Below are positions 1 through 5,055 of a DNA stretch of 5,521 bases, piece after piece. The number at the start of each line of letters is the position of its first letter. Positions within the stretch are counted from its first letter, which is position 1. This stretch comes from an uncultured Lachnospiraceae bacterium (GTDB lineage: Bacteria > Bacillota > Clostridia > Lachnospirales > Lachnospiraceae): NCBI GenBank assembly GCA_902784025.1, contig CACZTF010000243.1, positions 1 to 5,521 of the forward strand, written 5' to 3'. A program made the position numbers and the translations under genes. Under the pieces are notes generated by a model. That model saw only the letters and a list, made by a program, of their open reading frames with translations. It did no database searches and was not told the DNA's origin.

Positions 1-1637
1 AAGATCTGAAGTCCATGGTGGATATGCTGCGGTTCAGATCCGGCGGACGCCCTGTCGGGATCAAGATTTCTGCGGGACGTATCGAAGATGATCTGGAGCA
101 TGTGGTTTATGCGAAGCCGGATTTCATCACTATCGATGGAAGGGGCGGAGCCACCGGGTCCAGTCCCTATTTTCTGAGGGAGTCCACTTCGGTTCCCACC
201 CTTTTTGCCCTTTCCAGGGCGAGGGCATATCTGGATTCAGTAAGGTGCGATGCTCAGCTGGTGATAACCGGGGGACTTCGTGTTTCCTCAGATTTCGCCA
301 AGGCTCTTGCCATGGGAGCTGATGCAGTAGCTGTTGCAAGTGCTGCGCTTATTGCGGCGGCCTGCCAGCAGTACCGTATCTGCGGAAGCGGCAGATGCCC
401 CGTGGGTATCGCAACCCAGGATCCGGAACTGCGCAAGCGGCTGGATGTGGATAAGGCGGCTGCCAGGGTGGCAAATTACCTGAAGGTTTCAAATGAAGAG
501 CTGCAGATGTTTGCCAGAGTGACGGGGAATGAGTCAGTTCATGATCTGGACACGGATGACCTTATCACCACGGATGAGACGATCGCAGCGTGTACGGGGA
601 TCAGATATGCCGGTGCTCCCGGCTGCGGCATGGGAACACCGGATAAGATCCGGAAGACCGGCAGCGCCGGATCCGGTTACGGAAAAACAACGGCCGGACA
701 CGGTGCGGATACAAAAAGTTCCTCCGGACACGGAAGGGACACATCCGGCTCCGCACGTCATGGTCAGAGCGGAAGCTTCGGCGACGGGTCACTGCGCCGG
801 TCTATCTTTGATGCGGCAAACAGTGTGCTGGCAGCAGGTGCCATGACGGTGCTTACAGGAGCGGAGACCATAAAAAATATGGCACATAGCTACAGAGAAA
901 AGGCAGAAACATTTACACAAAAAACAGATAATGATCCAAATAAAAATAAAAACGAGGAGGAACTTAAAATGAAAAAGTTCAGATGTAAATTATGCGGTCA
1001 GGTTTTTGAGGCGGAGAGTATCGAGACGGCACAGTGTCCTGTTTGTAAGGTAGGCGGCGACAACTTAGAGGAGATCACCGATGAAATGGCTAAGCCCGGA
1101 GACAATCCTTATGCAGGCACACAGACAGAGAAGAACCTGCAGGCAGCATTTGCAGGTGAGTCACAGGCAAGAAATAAGTATACATACTTTGCTTCCAAGG
1201 CTAAGAAGGAAGGATTTGAGCAGATCGCAGCACTTTTCCTTAAGACTGCTGACAATGAAAAAGAGCACGCAAAGATCTGGTTTAAGGAATTAAACGGAAT
1301 CGGTGATACCGCTGCCAATCTTGCTGCTGCAGCTGACGGCGAGAATTACGAGTGGACCGATATGTATGAGGGATTTGCAAAGACTGCAGAGGAAGAGGGA
1401 TTCCCTGAGCTTGCTGCTAAATTCCGCATGGTCGGTGAGATAGAGAAGCATCATGAAGAGAGATATCGTGCGCTCCTTAAGAATGTGGAGATGCAGGAGG
1501 TATTTAAGAAGAGCGAAGTTAAAGTATGGGAGTGCAGAAACTGCGGTCATATCGTGGTAGGCACAAACGCACCGGATGTCTGTCCCGTTTGCGCGCATCC
1601 CCAGAGTTTCTTTGAGGTGCATGAGGAGAACTACTGA
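1..1637 (+). CDS. Glutamate synthase-like FMN/3Fe-4S domain fused in frame to rubrerythrin (5' partial)
   Basis: The frame is open at the left edge, so the true start lies upstream; the first in-window ATG at 15 is internal. Residue numbers here count from that ATG. Residues 1-200 match the C-terminal half of the FMN-binding glutamate synthase domain: GIKIS near 15-19, DGRGGATGSSP at 41-51 (phosphate/flavin loop) and GGLR at 86-89. Cysteines 117, 123 and 128 have the C-x5-C-x4-C spacing of the 3Fe-4S site, followed by PVGIATQDPELRKR. The GXGXG domain of large bacterial GltB is absent, so this is the shorter archaeal/clostridial-type protein, whose activity is often uncertain. After residue 200 come a Gly/Ser/His linker (201-259), an Ala-rich hydrophobic segment (264-283), a Lys/Asn/Glu-rich stretch and a whole rubrerythrin (319-540). 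Tandem TGA TAG stops end the frame. Whether the fusion protein is made, or rubrerythrin is mainly translated alone from 969, cannot be decided from sequence. Confidence 0.8.
   Translation, partial: DLKSMVDMLRFRSGGRPVGIKISAGRIEDDLEHVVYAKPDFITIDGRGGATGSSPYFLRESTSVPTLFALSRARAYLDSVRCDAQLVITGGLRVSSDFAKALAMGADAVAVASAALIAAACQQYRICGSGRCPVGIATQDPELRKRLDVDKAAARVANYLKVSNEELQMFARVTGNESVHDLDTDDLITTDETIAACTGIRYAGAPGCGMGTPDKIRKTGSAGSGYGKTTAGHGADTKSSSGHGRDTSGSARHGQSGSFGDGSLRRSIFDAANSVLAAGAMTVLTGAETIKNMAHSYREKAETFTQKTDNDPNKNKNEEELKMKKFRCKLCGQVFEAESIETAQCPVCKVGGDNLEEITDEMAKPGDNPYAGTQTEKNLQAAFAGESQARNKYTYFASKAKKEGFEQIAALFLKTADNEKEHAKIWFKELNGIGDTAANLAAAADGENYEWTDMYEGFAKTAEEEGFPELAAKFRMVGEIEKHHEERYRALLKNVEMQEVFKKSEVKVWECRNCGHIVVGTNAPDVCPVCAHPQSFFEVHEENY
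694..733 (+). repeat. Short direct repeats in the Gly/Ser/His-rich linker
   Basis: The 10-mer CCGGACACGG occurs at 694-703 and again at 724-733, exactly 30 nt (10 codons) apart. It encodes related peptide units of the type S/A-G-H-G-x-D-T followed by small residues; a weaker third unit (RHG) follows. The repeats lie in the low-complexity linker (nt 615-791) between the flavoprotein and rubrerythrin parts and suggest linker growth by small tandem duplication. Confidence 0.6.
955..960 (+). promoter_or_regulatory. Shine-Dalgarno AGGAGG embedded in the fused frame
   Basis: A perfect AGGAGG lies 8 nt before the ATG at 969, inside codons for the Glu-rich end of the linker. It sits in an A-rich, unstructured-looking stretch (about 905-968), the usual context for an efficient initiation site. 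It argues that free rubrerythrin is translated from 969 whether or not ribosomes also arrive from upstream. Confidence 0.75.
969..1637 (+). CDS. rbr: Rubrerythrin with N- and C-terminal rubredoxin-like domains (likely internal start)
   Basis: Rubrerythrins are cytoplasmic non-haem diiron peroxidases that reduce hydrogen peroxide to water in anaerobes, taking electrons through a rubredoxin-type Fe(Cys)4 site. From the ATG at 969 the protein has 222 residues. An N-terminal rubredoxin-like knuckle holds Cys6, Cys9, Cys23 and Cys26. The ferritin-like four-helix domain (about 50-178) has FAGESQARNKY with Glu64, and two E-x2-H iron motifs at Glu97/His100 and Glu159/His162. The C-terminal rubredoxin domain holds Cys189, Cys192, Cys205 and Cys208. 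Classical rubrerythrin has only the C-terminal rubredoxin, so the extra N-terminal one lengthens this protein by about 40 residues. AGGAGG at 955-960, 8 nt before the ATG, supports independent initiation although the upstream frame is continuous with it. An intrinsic terminator follows. Family assignment is very secure; the start is likely but could be bypassed by the fusion. Confidence 0.85.
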   Translation: MKKFRCKLCGQVFEAESIETAQCPVCKVGGDNLEEITDEMAKPGDNPYAGTQTEKNLQAAFAGESQARNKYTYFASKAKKEGFEQIAALFLKTADNEKEHAKIWFKELNGIGDTAANLAAAADGENYEWTDMYEGFAKTAEEEGFPELAAKFRMVGEIEKHHEERYRALLKNVEMQEVFKKSEVKVWECRNCGHIVVGTNAPDVCPVCAHPQSFFEVHEENY

Positions 1638-1670
1638 TAGAATCGGAAAACCGCAAATAATATTTTTATG

Positions 1671-1703
1671 AAGGCTGTTCTTTTTAGGACAGTTTTCTTT
1701 TTA
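1671..1703 (+). terminator. Intrinsic terminator after rubrerythrin
   Basis: CTGTTC (1675-1680) pairs with GGACAG (1687-1692) including one G-U pair, across a TTTTTA loop. The stem can extend by the flanking AAGG against TTTT. A T-rich tract, TTTTCTTTTT, follows at 1693-1702. It begins 34 nt after the rubrerythrin stop, so it closes this transcription unit. Confidence 0.75.
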
Positions 1704-1712
1704 TGTAAAATC

Positions 1713-1755
1713 GATTAACTTAGAAAAGATTAACTGATATATTTCATGGTATGAT
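1713..1755 (+). promoter_or_regulatory. Weak candidate promoter with direct repeat GATTAACT
   Basis: GATTAACT occurs at 1713-1720 and 1728-1735, a 15-nt period. An extended -10 like TGGTATGAT lies at 1747-1755. The nearest -35-like hexamer, TTAACT at 1730-1735, is only 14 nt from the -10, shorter than the usual 16-18. The repeats could be a binding site for a regulator, or chance in AT-rich DNA. No protein-coding gene follows on this strand before the convergent terminator. Confidence 0.25.
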
Positions 1756-1761
1756 TAAAAA

Positions 1762-1864
1762 GAGTCTGGTGCGATGATCCCGCCCGTTTTCGTCATGCGC
1801 AGAAAGGAGAGGGGGGCTGCTTTGGAAGGAATAAAAAAAGATACCAACAGAATGGTATCTTTTT
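1762..1864 (+). ncRNA. Candidate short intergenic RNA ending at a bidirectional terminator
   Basis: This is inference from structure only. Downstream of the weak promoter, TGCGATGA (1770-1777) pairs with TCAT-CGCA (1793-1796 and 1798-1801) with a single bulged G at 1797. The apical loop carries CCCGCCC, of which GCCC (1782-1785) could pair with GGGC (1814-1817). A purine-rich AGGAGAGGGGGG stretch follows. The bidirectional terminator at 1833-1864 would give a transcript of about 100 nt. I recognise no known RNA family. Confidence 0.2.
1833..1864 (-). terminator. Strong, probably bidirectional terminator after the sortase gene
   Basis: GATACC (1840-1845) pairs perfectly with GGTATC (1854-1859) across an 8-nt loop, and flanking A and T runs extend the stem to 11 bp (1835-1845 with 1854-1864). 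On the minus strand the hairpin ends in seven U residues and starts 2 nt after the sortase stop, so it ends the ppiB-fba-sortase unit. The TTTTT at 1860-1864 allows weaker termination from the plus strand. Confidence 0.85.
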
Positions 1865-1866
1865 GG

Positions 1867-2799
1867 TTATTGTGAAACAGTTTCTTCAACAGATTCGGTT
1901 TCCTGCACTGTTTCGGCTTCTTCGGCCGCCTTTGTTGTCTCAGGCTCTACGGAAAGCTCTTTTCCGTCTTTAGTCTTCTCTCCCACCAGAACGCCCTGGA
2001 CAACAAGTCTGAGCTTATATCCTGTCTGTATGTCACAACTGGAAAGAGTAACGATCCGTTTTGCCTTTGATACGTCCACGCCTGTGTCATAAAATGAATA
2101 GGACTTCCATTTCTTTGCATACTCCTGAAGTTCATCATCTGAACCGAAATTGATAGTATAGGTATCTCCTGTTGCTTCCGGTGTATACACTGAAAATATC
2201 TTATATTCCTGAACCGTTTCGGGGGTGTAAATGTAAAATACGTCGTTACCCGGTTGTTTGTAAAAATCCGCATCCCTGTACAGGTCGTTATCTGAAAACA
2301 TGGTCCCGTCGCCCATATGGTGTCCGTAAAGGATAACATGTCTTGCCTCTAGACCTTCTTTTATATTTGTATCGATATATACGGTACCTGCACGGCTGTA
2401 GTTACCGTCAAAGCCTTTGTGAAGATAGTACTCATTAGAAGCATCATCGAGTTTTTGTACAATAGGAAGCTTTATATCGTTAGCAGGGATATATATAAGT
2501 CCTTTTGCATCCGGGTTCATAGCGAGAGCTGCCTGGTGATCATATTCAAAAGAATTTTCTTTTTCCTGATCTGTGTTGTTTTCTTCAGTGGGTTCTGTTT
2601 TAACAACGGCATCTATCACATTATTGGTAAGGTCGCTGGAATGTTTGTATTCGAGCTGTGTGCTTATGATATTATATAATGCAAACACCAGCACTGCAGC
2701 GCAGCCTATTATAATTAGGATAAACGGCAGTGCGGATCTCTTTTTTTTCTTTTTTACAGGTTCTTCCGGGGTAGATTCCGGATTTTTATTATCGCTCAT
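1867..2799 (-). CDS. srtB: Class B sortase
   Basis: Sortases are membrane-anchored cysteine transpeptidases that cleave a sorting motif near the C-terminus of secreted proteins and join them to the cell wall or to a pilin. This 310-residue protein has a Lys-rich cytoplasmic N-terminus (16-21), one membrane segment (about 23-45) and a polar stalk (about 50-95). The class B fold follows, with YGHHMGDGTMF at 158-168 (catalytic His160), then TLSSC with catalytic Cys255 and Arg264 nine residues later. A Glu/Thr/Val-rich tail of about 38 residues (273-310) after the catalytic domain is unusual. GGAGA lies 9 nt before the ATG. It is the last gene of the minus-strand group, 37 nt after fba. No LPXTG- or NPQTN-type substrate is in the window, so its targets are unknown. 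The family is secure; the subclass is a good but not certain call. Confidence 0.92.
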   Translation of the reverse strand: MSDNKNPESTPEEPVKKKKKRSALPFILIIIGCAAVLVFALYNIISTQLEYKHSSDLTNNVIDAVVKTEPTEENNTDQEKENSFEYDHQAALAMNPDAKGLIYIPANDIKLPIVQKLDDASNEYYLHKGFDGNYSRAGTVYIDTNIKEGLEARHVILYGHHMGDGTMFSDNDLYRDADFYKQPGNDVFYIYTPETVQEYKIFSVYTPEATGDTYTINFGSDDELQEYAKKWKSYSFYDTGVDVSKAKRIVTLSSCDIQTGYKLRLVVQGVLVGEKTKDGKELSVEPETTKAAEEAETVQETESVEETVSQ

Positions 2800-2836
2800 T
2801 TATGTGTGTCTCCAAATTGCTTAATATTACTGATGA

Positions 2837-3700
2837 TCATGCCTTTCCGGCGGAACCGAAGAGTTCTATCTTGTCGCGGACTACCTGCCTGATGCCTTCA
2901 ACGCCGGGCTTGAGGACTTTTCTGGGATCAAATCCTTTGCCCTCCAGATCCTTGCCTTCTTCAATGTACTTTCTTACTGCAGCAGTAAATGCGATCTGGC
3001 ACTCTGTATTTACATTTATCTTAGCAACTCCAAGACTTATGGCTTTCTTAACCATATCAGCAGGGATGCCGGTACCACCGTGAAGAACAAGAGGAAGGTC
3101 TCCCGTCTGCTCTTTTACGCTTTCTAGCACATCAAAGCGGAGTCCCGGCCAGTTCTCGGGGTATTTGCCGTGAATGTTTCCGATACCGGCAGCAAGAAGG
3201 TCTACACCGAGGTCAGCGATGGCTTTGCATTCAGCAGGATCTGCACACTCGCCCATGCCTACCACGCCGTCTTCCTCACCACCGATGGCGCCTACTTCTG
3301 CTTCAAGGGACATACCTTTGTCTGCACATATCTTCACCAGTTCCTTGGTCTTCTCCACATTCTCCTCAATAGGGTATGAAGAACCGTCAAACATGATGGA
3401 TGAGAAGCCTGCTTCTATACATTTCAGGCAGCCATCATATGTTCCGTGATCCAGATGGAGAGCCACGGGAACAGTGATGCCAAGAGAATCGACCATGGCA
3501 TCGCACATGGCAGCTACTGTCTTAAAGCCTCCCATATATTTTCCCGCGCCTTCGGATACGCCGAGGATAACGGGGGATCTCTCTTCTTCGGCAGTTTCAA
3601 GGATCGCCTTTGTCCACTCTAAGTTGTTTATATTAAAATGACCTACTGCGTAGTGTCCGGCCACCGCCTTGGTGAGCATATCTTTTACATTTACTAACAT
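2837..3700 (-). CDS. fba: Class II fructose-1,6-bisphosphate aldolase
   Basis: It reversibly splits fructose-1,6-bisphosphate into dihydroxyacetone phosphate and glyceraldehyde-3-phosphate in cytoplasmic glycolysis and gluconeogenesis, using a divalent metal, normally zinc. The 287-residue protein is of normal family length. It shows HLDHG at 82-86 (catalytic Asp84, metal ligand His85), the conserved Glu135 in EAEVG, His177 in GNIHGKYP, His207 in VLHGGTGIP and the phosphate-loop INVNT at 228-232. Related class II enzymes act on tagatose bisphosphate, but an ordinary aldolase is more likely here. The start at 3700 is chosen because AAAGGA lies 7 nt upstream and the protein then begins with the family-typical MLVNVKDML; a longer reading from 3790 would overlap ppiB and adds nothing family-like. 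It lies between ppiB and the sortase in the same direction. Confidence 0.95.
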   Translation of the reverse strand: MLVNVKDMLTKAVAGHYAVGHFNINNLEWTKAILETAEEERSPVILGVSEGAGKYMGGFKTVAAMCDAMVDSLGITVPVALHLDHGTYDGCLKCIEAGFSSIMFDGSSYPIEENVEKTKELVKICADKGMSLEAEVGAIGGEEDGVVGMGECADPAECKAIADLGVDLLAAGIGNIHGKYPENWPGLRFDVLESVKEQTGDLPLVLHGGTGIPADMVKKAISLGVAKINVNTECQIAFTAAVRKYIEEGKDLEGKGFDPRKVLKPGVEGIRQVVRDKIELFGSAGKA

Positions 3701-3724
3701 AGTCCTGTCCTTTCGTATATGTAA

Positions 3725-3746
3725 GACAGAGAACCCTTCCTCTGTC
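3725..3746 (-). promoter_or_regulatory. Intercistronic hairpin between ppiB and fba
   Basis: GACAGAG (3725-3731) and CTCTGTC (3740-3746) form a perfect 7-bp stem with an 8-nt loop in the 58-nt gap between the ppiB stop and the fba start. On the minus-strand transcript no U tract follows, so it is not a good intrinsic terminator. It could mark an RNA processing site or protect the downstream fba message, allowing different levels of the two proteins. Confidence 0.45.
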
Positions 3747-3758
3747 ATGTTTTGGGGG

Positions 3759-4280
3759 TTACATCTTCTCCGGTTCAGGATATTCAACACCGAATGTCTC
3801 TACTGTCACAGTCTTCATGATCTGGGGCTCAAGAGGTTTATCAAGAGGGTTGGTGTTCACTGAGGCTATCTTATCAAGCACAGCTTCCCCTTCAATGAGT
3901 TTTCCGAATGCAGCATACTGTCCGTCCAAATGCGGTGAATCTTTGTGCATGATGAAGAACTGTGAGCCGCCGGAATTATACTCTCCGGCTCTTGCCATGG
4001 AAAGTACACCTCTTGTGTGCTTGAGATCGTTTTTTACATTATTCATGTAAAACTCACCCTTTATGCGGTATCCGGGACCGCCTGTTCCGTTTCCTTCGGG
4101 GCAGCCTCCCTGTATCATAAAACCCGGGATCACACGATGAAACGTTAGACCGTTATAAAAACCTTTGTTTATCAGACTGATAAAATTATTTACAGATACC
4201 GGGGCGGTATCCGGGTAAAGTTCCAGCTTCATAACACCGCCGTCTTCCATAGTTATGGTAACTTCAGGATTTTGTGCCAT
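3759..4280 (-). CDS. ppiB: Cyclophilin-type peptidyl-prolyl cis-trans isomerase
   Basis: Cyclophilins speed isomerisation of Xaa-Pro bonds during protein folding. The 173-residue protein has no signal peptide or membrane segment, so it should be cytoplasmic. It carries FHRVIPGFMIQGG at 47-59 with catalytic Arg49, plus Phe54 and Gln57, then GSQFFI at 105-110 and HLDGQYAAFG at 117-126. His117 replaces the tryptophan of human cyclophilin A that contacts cyclosporin, as in many bacterial forms, so weak cyclosporin binding is expected. AAGGAG lies about 6 nt before the ATG. It is the first gene of the minus-strand unit, 58 nt before fba, and a promoter can be seen upstream. Family and start are secure. 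Confidence 0.95.
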   Translation of the reverse strand: MAQNPEVTITMEDGGVMKLELYPDTAPVSVNNFISLINKGFYNGLTFHRVIPGFMIQGGCPEGNGTGGPGYRIKGEFYMNNVKNDLKHTRGVLSMARAGEYNSGGSQFFIMHKDSPHLDGQYAAFGKLIEGEAVLDKIASVNTNPLDKPLEPQIMKTVTVETFGVEYPEPEKM

Positions 4281-4310
4281 AATAGTCTCCTTTTTATCAC
4301 AAATTGAAAA

Positions 4311-4327
4311 TTCCTGTCTTGCAGGAA
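4311..4327 (-). promoter_or_regulatory. Small hairpin in the ppiB leader
   Basis: TTCCTG (4311-4316) and CAGGAA (4322-4327) pair perfectly across a 5-nt loop, in the probable 5' untranslated region of ppiB. On the minus strand only four U residues follow, and the stem is 6 bp, so any attenuation would be weak. It may instead stabilise the message end. Confidence 0.3.
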
Positions 4328-4368
4328 GATCATTGTATTCTTGTATTTATGAATAAACATATAGAGTC

Positions 4369-4377
4369 ATTATAACA
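4369..4377 (-). promoter_or_regulatory. Extended -10 promoter for the ppiB-fba-sortase unit
   Basis: On the minus strand these bases read TGTTATAAT, a perfect TATAAT preceded by the extended TGn element. The -35 region with 17-nt spacing (4392-4397) reads TACATA, a poor match, which is tolerated when the extended -10 is good. Transcription would start near 4362, leaving a leader of about 80 nt before ppiB. Confidence 0.6.
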
Positions 4378-4481
4378 CTATATTCATCATTTATGTAGGG
4401 TAAATATAAAAAAAAGAGTAAAAAAACATTTCTGTGGTTACACAAACAGTAAAATATCACACTATATGTTTTCGGTTTGTG

Positions 4482-4510
4482 TTGTCTTGAGGTAGGAGAA
4501 GTTATATAAT
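4482..4510 (+). promoter_or_regulatory. Sigma-A type promoter for ferritin
   Basis: TTGTCT (4482-4487, 4 of 6 matches to TTGACA) and a perfect TATAAT (4505-4510) are separated by 17 nt. Initiation near 4517 gives a short leader of about 38 nt. It lies divergently from the ppiB promoter in the same 274-nt intergenic region, the rest of which is AT-rich with no credible gene. Confidence 0.7.
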
Positions 4511-4522
4511 AGGTAAGATAAC
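4501..4522 (+). promoter_or_regulatory. Inverted repeat overlapping the ferritin -10, candidate operator
   Basis: GTTAT (4501-4505) and ATAAC (4518-4522) form an inverted repeat around the -10 and the expected start point. The position is ideal for repression, and ferritin genes are often under Fur- or PerR-type control. However, the arms are short and the match to either consensus is poor, so the regulator is unknown and the site may be chance. Confidence 0.25.
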
Positions 4523-4554
4523 ATTTACATAAATATATCTTCAGGAGGTGTATC

Positions 4555-5049
4555 ATGGCTATGGATAAGAAAGTAAGGGATCTTATAAACGATCAGATCA
4601 ATAAGGAATTTTTCTCTGCGTATCTTTATCTTGATATCGCAAACTTCTTTGCGGCAAAGGGTTTTGACGGTTTTGCCCACTGGTATGAGGTGCAGGCCCG
4701 CGAGGAGCAGGAGCATGCTATGAAGTTTTACGCATATCTTCATGACAATGACGAGAAGGTGAAACTGGGAGCCATTGATGCACCGGCGACAGCGTTTAAG
4801 ACTTTTAAGGCGGCGGTTGATGCGGCATATAAGCATGAGCAGTACGTGACGGATCTTATCAATAAGATATACGAGGCGGCTGACAAAGCAAAAGATTACC
4901 GCACAAAGAATTTTCTCGGGTGGTTTATTGACGAGCAGGGTGAGGAAGAGAAAAACGCCCGTGATCTCGTGGATAAACTGGCTCTTTTTGGTGAGGAAAA
5001 GCAGGCTCTCTATATGCTTGACAGAGAACTTAGCCGCAGAGCGGAGTAA
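4555..5049 (+). CDS. ftnA: Bacterial non-haem ferritin
   Basis: Ferritin forms a 24-subunit cytoplasmic shell that oxidises Fe(II) and stores it as a ferric mineral, limiting Fenton chemistry. The 164-residue protein is a full-length four-helix bundle. Ferroxidase residues are all visible: Glu18, Glu51 and His54 (E-x2-H), Glu95, Gln128 and Glu131, plus Tyr25 near the site. This pattern is that of FtnA-type ferritin; there is no haem-ligand methionine in the bacterioferritin position that I can identify. The ATG at 4555 is preferred over that at 4561 because AGGAGG (4543-4548) is 6 nt away from the first and 12 from the second. A strong promoter lies just upstream and phoH begins 6 nt after the stop, so the two are probably co-transcribed. 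Confidence 0.96.
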   Translation: MAMDKKVRDLINDQINKEFFSAYLYLDIANFFAAKGFDGFAHWYEVQAREEQEHAMKFYAYLHDNDEKVKLGAIDAPATAFKTFKAAVDAAYKHEQYVTDLINKIYEAADKAKDYRTKNFLGWFIDEQGEEEKNARDLVDKLALFGEEKQALYMLDRELSRRAE

Positions 5050-5055
5050 TATTTT

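Noticed and set aside
529..846. Plus-strand frame of 105 codons inside the linker region
   Set aside because: It is an alternative frame of the Gly/Ser/His linker. Its Arg/Pro-rich product is typical of a shadow frame; the main frame keeps sensible codon choice throughout.
905..950. Separate promoter for rubrerythrin
   Set aside because: TTTACA (912-917) and GATAAT (927-932) are only 9 nt apart, and no other pair has proper spacing. The stretch is just A-rich, so I cannot support a promoter.
1290..1622. Minus-strand frame of 110 codons inside rubrerythrin
   Set aside because: It is antisense to a strongly conserved rubrerythrin, its translation is not family-like, and no ribosome site or promoter supports it.
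1822..1875. Seventeen-codon peptide starting with TTG
   Set aside because: It has a purine-rich ribosome-like site but overlaps the terminator hairpin and the sortase end, and shows no recognisable feature, so it is not listed as a gene.
3701..3790. Longer fba reading starting at 3790
   Set aside because: It overlaps the end of ppiB, has no ribosome site, and the added 30 residues do not resemble aldolase, whereas 3700 has AAAGGA at good spacing and a family-typical N-terminus.
4502..4516. PerR box upstream of ferritin
   Set aside because: Only the outer bases fit the TTATAATnATTATAA consensus and the centre does not, so naming PerR is not justified.
4347..4556. Minus-strand frame of 69 codons in the ppiB-ferritin gap
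   Set aside because: Its product is a Tyr/Leu/Ile-rich translation of AT-rich promoter DNA, it starts at the ferritin ATG region and runs through both promoters, and it has no ribosome site.
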